A stretch of DNA of 64,000 bases, from the NCBI GenBank assembly GCA_035549195.1, contig DASZRK010000017.1, forward strand, positions 186,001-250,000. Direction: 5' to 3'. Each line of letters starts with the position of its first letter. The first letter of the stretch is position 1. Positions 57,878-64,000 of this stretch are shown piece after piece. A program made the translations under genes and the position numbers. Under the pieces are notes generated by a model. That model worked only from the letters and a program-made list of their open reading frames with translations. It had not been told where the DNA came from and searched no databases. Origin of the DNA: a bacterium. Lineage in GTDB: Bacteria > Oederibacteriota > Muellerivitia > Muellerivitales > Muellerivitaceae.

Positions 57878-58849
57878 ATGGCGGCTTTTCTTCCCCATGA
57901 TCTTGGCTCGCCGGTTTGGCTGACCCTTCTTCTATTGGCGGAACTGGCCGGTGGTTACGCCCTGCAGAAAGAGGAGCCGGCCCTTTGGGCCAAAATATTC
58001 GCCTGGGCCGGCATGGCTTCGGCCACCTTGGCCGCCCATCTCCTTGCGCTTAAGGAACCGGCGGGCTTTCGAATGCTTGCCCTCATCGCCGCCCTGTTCC
58101 TGGGCATGAAGGCGGTGGTGGGGGTGAGCGCCCGGGCCGCTGGGGAAAAAGCCCTGACCTTGGCCCGCTGGTCCATCTTCACTCTTTTTTGGGCCGGGAT
58201 GCGGCCCGTCCTCTTCTCGGACCATCCCATCGCGGGTAAACCCTGGAAGAGGATGGCCCTCCAAGGCTTGGGCTGCGCCCTCGTCGGCGCCCTTTTGATG
58301 CTGGCCGCGGGCCCTCTTTGGCGCTCGACCGGGTCCCTATTCCTGGTGACCGTCTTTTTCTTCATCGGTTCCAGCCTTCTGGTCCATTACGGCCTTTTCA
58401 CCTTGGGGGCCGCCTTTTGGAAGGCCCGGGGATTCAATTGTGAACCCCTGTTCCGGAACCCTTTGACGGTAGAGAACTTGACGGATTTCTGGGGAAAATA
58501 TTGGAACCTGGCTTACCGGGAAATGATCGCCTTGGCGGTCTACCGGCCCTTGAAGGGGAAGCTGGGGCCCGGGTTGGCGCTCTTTCTCGCCTTTGCCTTG
58601 TCGGGTCTCTTTCATGAGGTGGCCATCAGCGTCCCTGTGCGGGGCGGATTCGGCCTGCCCCTTCTGTATTTCCTGCTCCAGGGAATTTTGGTGGGAGGTG
58701 AAAAACTTGGGGCGGAACAAGGCTTGGTGGTCCGCGGGATCTGGGGAAGGATATGGACCTTCTTCTGGTTGATCGCCCCCCTTCCCATCCTTTTTCATGG
58801 ACCTTTCCTGCGGGGCATCATTTGGCCGCTCATGGGAGGCGCGCGATGA
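57878..58849 (+). CDS. Wax-synthase-like MBOAT acyltransferase
   Basis: A 323-residue polytopic membrane protein of the MBOAT_2/wax synthase type, which esterifies long-chain alcohols or related lipids with acyl-CoA. Signature: FRNPLTVENLTDFWGKYWNL, then LALFLAFALSGLFHEVAISV with the catalytic-type His in LFHEV. In most members the first motif reads FWxxxWH; here it is FWGKYWN, so that His is replaced by Asn. It is third gene of the rightward TetR operon; its stop overlaps the VKOR-like start (ATGA). It has no acyl-shuttle motif at its C-terminus. Confidence 0.8.
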   Translation: MAAFLPHDLGSPVWLTLLLLAELAGGYALQKEEPALWAKIFAWAGMASATLAAHLLALKEPAGFRMLALIAALFLGMKAVVGVSARAAGEKALTLARWSIFTLFWAGMRPVLFSDHPIAGKPWKRMALQGLGCALVGALLMLAAGPLWRSTGSLFLVTVFFFIGSSLLVHYGLFTLGAAFWKARGFNCEPLFRNPLTVENLTDFWGKYWNLAYREMIALAVYRPLKGKLGPGLALFLAFALSGLFHEVAISVPVRGGFGLPLLYFLLQGILVGGEKLGAEQGLVVRGIWGRIWTFFWLIAPLPILFHGPFLRGIIWPLMGGAR

Positions 58850-59259
58850 ACGGAATACTCGATCGGATGCTCTGGCTGGCCATGGGGACCGGCTTCTTGG
58901 GAGCCATCGCCGCCCTTTACGGGCGTTACCGGACCCTTCCCCCGTGGCTGACCGGCCCCACCATCTGCCGGTTGGAAGCCGGTGGCTGCCAGGTCCTCTT
59001 CCGAACCAAGAACGCGGCGCTTTTAGGCGTGCCGAATTCCCTTTTGGCGGTCTTTTACTATCCCGCACTCGCGGCCGGCATCCTGCTCCACTGGCCTTGG
59101 ATCTTGCTCTTTTCCGGCGCCAGTTCCGCCTTTCTCATGACCCTCATCCTGGCCTGGATCCTCATGCGGGACCGCTTGGAATGTAGGGTCTGCTGGACGG
59201 GACATGCTTGCAATGCGGTGATCTGGGCCATCTTGTTCTTACAACATGCCTGGAAATGA
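58846..59259 (+). CDS. VKOR-family membrane thiol oxidoreductase
   Basis: A 137-residue vitamin K epoxide reductase-like protein. Loop cysteine pair C41/C48 (ICRLEAGGCQVLF), then AALLGVPNSLLAVFYY, and the membrane CxxC C113/C116 (ECRVCWTGH). Bacterial VKOR oxidises periplasmic thiols and passes electrons to quinone, replacing DsbB. Four TM segments. Coupled to the MBOAT gene (ATGA) and ends the operon before a hairpin terminator. Its presence in a lipid-type operon rather than next to a DsbA is unusual. Confidence 0.85.
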   Translation: MNGILDRMLWLAMGTGFLGAIAALYGRYRTLPPWLTGPTICRLEAGGCQVLFRTKNAALLGVPNSLLAVFYYPALAAGILLHWPWILLFSGASSAFLMTLILAWILMRDRLECRVCWTGHACNAVIWAILFLQHAWK

Positions 59260-59260
59260 A

Positions 59261-59284
59261 AAAGCCCCGGAACCCCGGGGCTTT
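59261..59284. terminator. Bidirectional terminator
   Basis: Stem AAAGCCCCGG / CCGGGGCTTT with a 4-nt loop. On the minus strand TTTTT follows, so it ends htrA; on the plus strand it ends the VKOR-like operon with a weaker T tract. Confidence 0.82.
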
Positions 59285-59320
59285 CATTCAAGATCAAGAA
59301 TGGATGACTGAAAATCGCCG

Positions 59321-60853
59321 TTATTCGTCCCCGGTCTGCAGGAACGTGAACAGGTTGGTGCCGTCCCGCCAGAGGTAGATCCGGACCCCGTTCTTCAGGT
59401 CGCTCTTGCCCAGAACGACGCCCAACTGATTGGCCGAGGCGATGGCGGTGTTCCCCACCTTCAGGATGACGTCCCCGGGGCGAAGGCCCGCTTGGGCCGC
59501 CGCGCTTCCGGGGGTCACTTCCGTCACCACCGGTCCCTTGGGCGCGCCGCTGGGCAATTGGGAACGGATCTCGTCGTTCGGATCCTGGAAACCGAACCCG
59601 AGATTACGGTCGCTCCCCATGTTGTTGTGGCCATTCCCTTCGCTCCCGCCTTCTTCGCTTTTGGATTTTAAGGCGTTCTCGTCGAGCTTTTGGAGGATGA
59701 CCGGGACCGTTGAGCGTTGGCCATTGCGGAAGATGCCCAACTGGACCTTGTCCCCTGGCTTGTGGGTGTAGAGCTTGGAGACCAGGTCATTGGAGCTTTG
59801 CACCCTGTCCCCGTCCACCGAAAGCACGATGTCGCCGGCCTTGAGCCCGGCCTTTTCAGCGGCGCTCCCCGAGTTGATGCCGGCCAACAAGGCCCCTTCG
59901 GTATTGGCCAGGCCGAAGCTCTTGGCCATTTCGGACGAGAGGCCCTGGACGATGGCGCCCAAGCCCGCCCGGACGACCTTACCTCCGTTCATCAGGTCCT
60001 CGGCCGTCTTGCGGGCGATGTTGGCGGGAATGGCGAACCCGATCCCCACCGACCCCCCCGACTGGGAATAGATCATGTTATTGATGCCGATGACCTCTCC
60101 CTGGATGTTGCACAGAGGTCCTCCCGAATTGCCGGGATTGATGGAAGCATCGGTCTGGATGTAGTTCTGAAGGGATTGAGCGGACTCGGGACTGGGGACA
60201 TTGCGGCCCTTGGCCGAGATCACGCCCGTGGTCACCGTATGGTCGAGCGCGAATGGGTTCCCGATGGCGATGGCCCATTGACCCACCTTGATGTCGTCCG
60301 AATTCCCCAGCACCGCGTAGGGGAAGGTCTTGTTCCCGTCGCTGACCTTGATCACCGCGATGTCGGTCCGCTGGTCCTTTCCGATGATCTTCCCGGGATA
60401 GGTCGTGCCGTCCTCGAAGGTCACCGTGACCTTCTCCGCCTTATCGACCACGTGGGCATTGGTGAGGATGTAACCATCCGGGGTGATGATCACGCCCGAC
60501 CCTAAGGAACGTTGTTTACGCTTATAAAGGGGATGGGGGTGTTGCATGCCGTAGGGATTCCCCCAGAACTGGCCGAAAAGATCGTTCATGTCGAATCCCT
60601 GGACGTTCTCGGTCCATTCGACGCTGATGTTGACCACGGCCGGCCCCACCTTGGCGGCCACATCGGTGAAGGCGTTCTGGAGCGCCAAAGCGGGACTATT
60701 GGCCGCCAGGGGGACCGTGCCGCCGGCCACGGGAAGCCGCAGGGTCGCCGCCTTCAAGCCGGTGACCAGGCCTCCGGTGAAGAACAGGGCCGCCATCAGG
60801 ATGCGCAAGGGCCAGGCCCAAGGGGAGCTGCCGAAACGGTTCATGGAAAGCAT
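59321..60853 (-). CDS. htrA: Periplasmic serine protease HtrA/DegP
   Basis: A 510-residue exported protease/chaperone. N-terminal membrane signal (PWAWPLRILMAALFFTGGLV). Catalytic triad H134 (LTNAHVV), D164 (RTDIAVIK) and S243 (GNSGGP). Two PDZ domains follow, at about 285-375 (LKAGDIVLSVDGDRVQ) and about 415-505 (LRPGDVILKVGNTAIA). A Ser/Gly/Asn-rich linker lies between them. ATG at 60853 has AGGAGGG upstream. It degrades or refolds damaged envelope proteins. It is downstream of the HspR-like gene by 52 nt, so it may be repressed by it. Confidence 0.95.
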   Translation of the reverse strand: MLSMNRFGSSPWAWPLRILMAALFFTGGLVTGLKAATLRLPVAGGTVPLAANSPALALQNAFTDVAAKVGPAVVNISVEWTENVQGFDMNDLFGQFWGNPYGMQHPHPLYKRKQRSLGSGVIITPDGYILTNAHVVDKAEKVTVTFEDGTTYPGKIIGKDQRTDIAVIKVSDGNKTFPYAVLGNSDDIKVGQWAIAIGNPFALDHTVTTGVISAKGRNVPSPESAQSLQNYIQTDASINPGNSGGPLCNIQGEVIGINNMIYSQSGGSVGIGFAIPANIARKTAEDLMNGGKVVRAGLGAIVQGLSSEMAKSFGLANTEGALLAGINSGSAAEKAGLKAGDIVLSVDGDRVQSSNDLVSKLYTHKPGDKVQLGIFRNGQRSTVPVILQKLDENALKSKSEEGGSEGNGHNNMGSDRNLGFGFQDPNDEIRSQLPSGAPKGPVVTEVTPGSAAAQAGLRPGDVILKVGNTAIASANQLGVVLGKSDLKNGVRIYLWRDGTNLFTFLQTGDE

Positions 60854-60905
60854 AGGATCCCTCCTCGATCGGATTCGGATATTTTTTCAGCGGTCGGATA
60901 CCGGG

Positions 60906-61226
60906 TCAAAGACCCCGTAAGGGGTTGCCCGGATCTTCCAGGTTGAAGCGTTTTTGGCGGAGCATCTCGCCGATCTCGGGGTGATGGGCCGAAAGGGTGA
61001 TCACGATCTTGACCCCCGAGAGGTTCACGCCGCAGGTTTTGACGAGGTAATTGATGCATTCGAGCCGTTCGATGTCGCGGTGGGAATAGAGGCGGGTCTT
61101 CCGGATGGTACGGCAAGGCGACACCAAGCCCCAGCGCTCATACTGGCGGATGGTCTGCTCGTGCAGCCCCAACAAATGGGCCACAACGCTGATGGTATAG
61201 GCCGGATGGTCCGGTGGAACTTCCAT
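60906..61226 (-). CDS. hspR: HspR-like MerR-family heat-shock repressor
   Basis: A 106-residue MerR-type protein matching HspR: AYTISVVAHLLGLHEQTIRQ, then YERWGLVSPCRTIRKTRLYS and HRDIERLECINYLVKTCGVN. The basic RTIRKTRLYS wing and the short C-terminus are HspR features. HspR binds HAIR elements upstream of chaperone genes. Here it precedes htrA instead of dnaK. I did not find a clear HAIR site. ATG at 61226. Confidence 0.85.
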   Translation of the reverse strand: MEVPPDHPAYTISVVAHLLGLHEQTIRQYERWGLVSPCRTIRKTRLYSHRDIERLECINYLVKTCGVNLSGVKIVITLSAHHPEIGEMLRQKRFNLEDPGNPLRGL

Positions 61227-61235
61227 GGTGCCCCC

Positions 61236-61266
61236 AAAAAAGAAGCCCGCCTTTTGGGGCGGGCTT
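61236..61266 (-). terminator. Rho-independent terminator of the sigma factor gene
   Basis: Minus-strand stem AAGCCCGCC / GGCGGGCTT (61266-61243) followed by a T-rich tract (61242-61236). It separates the sigma factor gene from hspR. Confidence 0.85.
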
Positions 61267-61275
61267 TGACTTGCC

Positions 61276-62127
61276 TTAAGCGACGAACTCCCGGAGCAGT
61301 TCCGCTTCCTTGGACCCGCGGATCTTCTTCATCGCGCGCTCCTCGATCTGGCGGACGCGTTCCTTGGAGATCTTCAGGCGCTTGCCGATCTCGTCCAAGG
61401 TCTGGATGCCGGCCCCGTCGAGGCCGTAGCGCCAGGTGAGGATCTTGCCGTCCCTTTGGTCGAGCGTGCCCAGGGCCTCCTTCAGACGGTCGGTCAGGGC
61501 CTTGTCCATCAACTCCTTCTCGAAGCGCTCCACGTCCTTCGGGTCGCTCAAGAATTCCCCGATGGGTGTTTCGCTGTCCCCCACCCGGGTGGTGTCCAGG
61601 CTCAGGTAGCCATGGCCGAACTGCTGGACCTCGTTCAAGGTTTCCCGGTCGATGTCGGCCTTCTTCATGACCTCCATGTCCGAGACATCACCTCCGGCCT
61701 TCGTCCGCATGGCTTCCATTCTCTTGGTGATCTTGCGGATCTTCTTGGTCTGGCTCTGCGGAATGCGGACCATGTCGGCCTTGTCCAGGATGGCCGCCAG
61801 GATCGACTGGCGGATCCACCAAACCGCGTAGGAAACGAACCGCACTCCCCTTTCGGGGTCGAAGGTCTTGGCGGCCTTGATGAGGCCCAGGTTCCCTTCG
61901 TTGATGAGGTCCAGGAAGGACAGGCCGCGATTGCGGTAGCCCTTGGCGACCGAGACCACGAACCGCAGGTTCGCCTCCACCAGATGGTTCAAAGCCGCTT
62001 CATCGCCCTTTTGGACCTTTCGGCCCAAGGCCTTCTCTTCTTCCGGGGTGAGCAGGGAGACCCGGGCGATCTCCTTTAAGTAGGTTCCGACCGATTTTTC
62101 TTCGGTCGCGAAAGGTAGCTTTTCCAT
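61276..62127 (-). CDS. RNA polymerase sigma factor, RpoD/RpoS family
   Basis: A 283-residue sigma70-type factor with regions 1.2 (VGTYLKEIARVSLLTPEEEK), 2 (EANLRFVVSVAKGYRNRGLS, FLDLINEGNLGLIKAAKTFD, VRFVSYAVWWIRQSI), 3 (QFGHGYLSLDTTRVGD) and 4 (TWRYGLDGAGIQTLDEIGKR, then ISKERVRQIEERAMKKIR). It lacks region 1.1 and the long non-conserved insert of a housekeeping RpoD, so it may be a group 2 stress sigma or a short primary one. ATG at 62127 has AAGGAG 6 nt upstream. The upstream region has a sigma70 promoter and a perfect 10-bp inverted repeat. Confidence 0.93.
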   Translation of the reverse strand: MEKLPFATEEKSVGTYLKEIARVSLLTPEEEKALGRKVQKGDEAALNHLVEANLRFVVSVAKGYRNRGLSFLDLINEGNLGLIKAAKTFDPERGVRFVSYAVWWIRQSILAAILDKADMVRIPQSQTKKIRKITKRMEAMRTKAGGDVSDMEVMKKADIDRETLNEVQQFGHGYLSLDTTRVGDSETPIGEFLSDPKDVERFEKELMDKALTDRLKEALGTLDQRDGKILTWRYGLDGAGIQTLDEIGKRLKISKERVRQIEERAMKKIRGSKEAELLREFVA

Positions 62128-62150
62128 GATCGTCTCCTTCAAGACACGAT

Positions 62151-62227
62151 TAGATAATTGCTAATCAATTATCTATATATCTTTCTAATCTTATAAAGAT
62201 AGTATGAGCCAGTTCATATCAAGTCAA
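62151..62227 (-). promoter_or_regulatory. Promoter of the sigma gene with downstream inverted repeat
   Basis: Minus-strand TTGACT (62227-62222), 17 nt, TACTAT (62204-62199). Downstream, arms TAGATAATTG (62151-62160) and CAATTATCTA (62166-62175) form a perfect inverted repeat with a 5-nt centre, located 23-38 nt upstream of the start codon. It is either an operator or a leader hairpin. 62228-62370 is AT-rich and without genes. Confidence 0.65.
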
Positions 62228-62370
62228 TTGAATTATTTGGTTAATCCAAATTACCCAATAAATAGGCCGATTTTATTGGGGCTGGCCCTCAAGGTATAGA
62301 CGCAAGGGAGGATAAAAGGGGTCGGAAAAGCCTTTGAACACCGGCTCAGGAGCCTGGATGGGCGTCCGGA

Positions 62371-63432
62371 TCACTCTTCCCGGACGGCCTTCTCGATCTG
62401 TTCTTCGCTTTTGAGGAAGGTCCGGAGGGTATCCAGATAAAGGCCCAAGGAAACCGCCATGGGCAATAAGAAGAAGATGAACCGAAAGAGCAGGGCCGCC
62501 ACCAGGGTCTTTTCCAATTCGACCCCCAGAAGACTAAAGACCCCGGCCAGGGCCGCTTCGCTGATCCCTAGTCCTGCGGGCACCGGATTGATGGTGGAGG
62601 TCAGGAACATCACCGTAAATCCTAACATGGTCTGCCCCAAGGGCAGGACCACCCCGACCGAACGGAAACAGAAATAAAGGGTCAAGGCGGTAAAGGTCCA
62701 ATCCATGGCGCACCAGAAAAAGACCACGAAAAGCTGGAGCCATCCCCGGTGCAGGAATTGGATGGTCCTTTCCAAGTCGTTCCGGATCTCCACCAGTCGC
62801 TCACGGCTCGTGTTCTTTCGGAGGACGACCCTCCCCCCCCAACTGCCCGCCTTGATCATGGACCGCAAGACCCATTTGCGGAAGGCTCCGTGGATGAAAA
62901 GCAGCAGCATTACGGCCACTAGGGCCACCAGGAAGACCATGAATCCCAGGACGATGGCCTCTTTGCCCCCTCCCACGAATTCCGGGTGCTCCCTGAGGAA
63001 GATCAATCCCCCGAAAGAAAAACAGGCCAAGACCAGGTTGAAGACCATGTTCTGGGCGAAGGAGATCGGCACGGTCACCGAATAAGGAACCTTGTCGTGC
63101 CGGAGGAGGTAGGAACGCAAGGCGATCCCGGCCCATCCACCGGAGGAAACCACGAAGTTGATGGTATAGGAGATGAACATGATGGAAAAAAAACGGGGAA
63201 AAGGGACCCGATGAGGGGTCATCAGAAAAAGCCCGTTGAAGGAAAGGGTGAAGGAGAGATAGGCCGCTCCCGTACAAAGGAGGGCGAAGATCAGATGCTC
63301 GACGTGGATCTGCTGGATATTGTGGAAGAGCTTGGGGAGATCGGTGAAAAAGGCCAGGACCAGGGCCAGGACCATGAACCCCATCAGGAAAAGGGAGAGG
63401 GCCAGGAGGATCTTACGGTTGGGTTTATTCAA
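62371..63432 (-). CDS. YbhN/UPF0104-family membrane protein
   Basis: A 353-residue polytopic membrane protein of the UPF0104 / LPG-synthase TM (AglD-like) type, about eight membrane segments. Motifs include SFTLSFNGLFLMTPHRVPFP, TINFVVSSGGWAGIALRSYL, SFAQNMVFNLVLACFSFGGL and TINPVPAGLGISEAALAGVF. The same fold forms the flippase part of the MprF-like protein at 36995. TTG start at 63432 with GGAG upstream. Flipping or glycosylating lipid-linked substrates is likely; substrate unknown. Divergent from the capA-like gene. Confidence 0.85.
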   Translation of the reverse strand: MNKPNRKILLALSLFLMGFMVLALVLAFFTDLPKLFHNIQQIHVEHLIFALLCTGAAYLSFTLSFNGLFLMTPHRVPFPRFFSIMFISYTINFVVSSGGWAGIALRSYLLRHDKVPYSVTVPISFAQNMVFNLVLACFSFGGLIFLREHPEFVGGGKEAIVLGFMVFLVALVAVMLLLFIHGAFRKWVLRSMIKAGSWGGRVVLRKNTSRERLVEIRNDLERTIQFLHRGWLQLFVVFFWCAMDWTFTALTLYFCFRSVGVVLPLGQTMLGFTVMFLTSTINPVPAGLGISEAALAGVFSLLGVELEKTLVAALLFRFIFFLLPMAVSLGLYLDTLRTFLKSEEQIEKAVREE

Positions 63433-63466
63433 GACAGGCTCCGGAGGAGTTTGTTAGGATACGGCC

Positions 63467-64000
63467 ATGTTCCCTCGTCGATCCCTCGTTCCGATCCTCT
63501 TGGCCCTAGGCTGGGTCCTGGGCTGCGCGCCCACGCTGAAGAACGGCTCCAAACCGTCCGAGGCCGGTGTTCCCGGCGAAACCATGACCGCCCCTTCCCC
63601 ATCCCCGACCCCGCGGCCGGTTTCCGGCGAGGCGAAAGGCCTGGTGACCCTGGCCTTCACCGGGGACATTATGATGGGCGGTTCTTCGGCCCACAAACTG
63701 AAAACCGAAGGGCCCGATTCTTTTTTCGCGAAGACCGCGCCCCTCTTGAAGCAAGCCGACGTGGTCATGGGCAACCTGGAAGGCCCTTTGGGCCTGACGG
63801 GCAAGAACACCGTCCGCAAGAAATACACCTTCCTGGTGGATCCTTCTTCGGCCCTCGGCCTCGCCCACGCGGGTTACACCCTTTTGACCTTGGCCAACAA
63901 TCACACGATGGATTTCGGCCTCGAGGCCCTTCAAAGCACCCTCCGGGCCCTGGATGAACAGGGCCTGGGACACGCCGGCGCGGGGCAGGACCTGGCCGAA
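63467..64000 (+). CDS. CapA-family (PgsA-type) lipoprotein, 3' end truncated by window edge
   Basis: The first 178 codons of a CapA/PGA-cap protein. Lipoprotein signal with lipobox-like LGWVLGC (Cys near residue 20), a Pro/Ser/Thr linker, then the calcineurin-like CapA domain: LAFTGDIMMGGSS, DVVMGNLEGPLG and LTLANNHTMDFG with the metal-ligand NNH. CapA proteins take part in poly-gamma-glutamate or capsule synthesis or cleave such polymers. AGGA lies 7 nt before the ATG at 63467. The reading frame is open at the edge. Confidence 0.88.
   Translation, partial: MFPRRSLVPILLALGWVLGCAPTLKNGSKPSEAGVPGETMTAPSPSPTPRPVSGEAKGLVTLAFTGDIMMGGSSAHKLKTEGPDSFFAKTAPLLKQADVVMGNLEGPLGLTGKNTVRKKYTFLVDPSSALGLAHAGYTLLTLANNHTMDFGLEALQSTLRALDEQGLGHAGAGQDLAE

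Noticed and set aside
57878-58849. Second MBOAT as part of a polymer acyl-shuttle system
   Set aside because: It belongs to the wax-synthase-like MBOAT_2 group, has no SGNH partner in its operon and no FIYxxF motif nearby.

Overview
The window (64 kb, GC-rich, about 85-90 % coding) reads as a chromosomal segment of a free-living Gram-negative bacterium. Lipoproteins with clear lipoboxes, a periplasmic HtrA protease, AlgI-type polymer acylation, MprF-type lipid remodelling and squalene synthesis all point that way. Secreted proteins that end in FlgD-type Ig domains, in one case after a roughly 220-residue Thr/Pro linker, resemble those of uncultured candidate phyla (Elusimicrobia/FCPU426-like lineages). 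That placement is only a guess from style. TTG starts behind good Shine-Dalgarno sites are frequent. There are two tRNAs (Val-CAC, Ser-CGA), no rRNA, no CRISPR array, and no intact transposon or prophage.

Layout. 0-5 kb: a 3' truncated DNA glycosylase (tag), small secreted and zinc-ribbon proteins, PPK2, a Thr/Pro-rich surface protein and a TPR/barrel protein. 5-10 kb: glycine cleavage operon gcvT-(GrpB)-gcvH-gcvP with a single-chain GcvP of the two-subunit sequence type. 10-19 kb: RF3, a GT-C glycosyltransferase, small proteins, a nitrate-reductase-associated orphan, dihydrolipoyl dehydrogenase and a lipoate ligase (the other lipoyl functions needed by GcvH), and a phosphodiesterase fold that has lost metal ligands. 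19-24 kb: a beta-propeller/SGNH protein, NadE, a QueD-like protein, SRAP and tRNA-Val. 25-31.5 kb: a polymer O-acylation operon. 31.7-33.2 kb: MerR-ArsC-aquaporin arsenic module. 33.2-36.3 kb: hpnCDE squalene operon. 36.4-40.4 kb: NlpC/P60-like lipoprotein, MprF, PdxH. 40.5-46.7 kb: tRNA-Ser with a duplicated 3' end, oxidoreductases, a LysR regulator divergent from leuCD. 46.8-54.4 kb: an autoregulated small-protein cassette, a stand-alone LigD phosphoesterase domain, and an envelope glycan set with a split glycosyltransferase fused to a NodB deacetylase. 54.4-59.3 kb: two divergent operons under one TetR regulator with twin operators. 59.3-64 kb: HtrA, HspR, an RpoD-family sigma factor, a YbhN-type membrane protein and a 3' truncated CapA-like lipoprotein.

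The most interesting locus is 25.0-31.5 kb. A periplasmic SGNH transferase, a 40-residue single-TM microprotein, an AlgI-like MBOAT and a 1341-residue secreted protein made of two [beta-propeller + SGNH] modules are encoded in one tightly coupled operon. The microprotein ends in FIYVDF, which matches the C-terminal acyl-shuttle hexapeptide (FIYxxF) known from DltX of the D-alanylation pathway, but no dltA or dltC is present. I read it as an MBOAT-SGNH acylation system with a separate shuttle peptide in a Gram-negative, non-Dlt setting. A lone single-module paralogue of the giant protein lies 4 kb away on the other strand (19166-21190).
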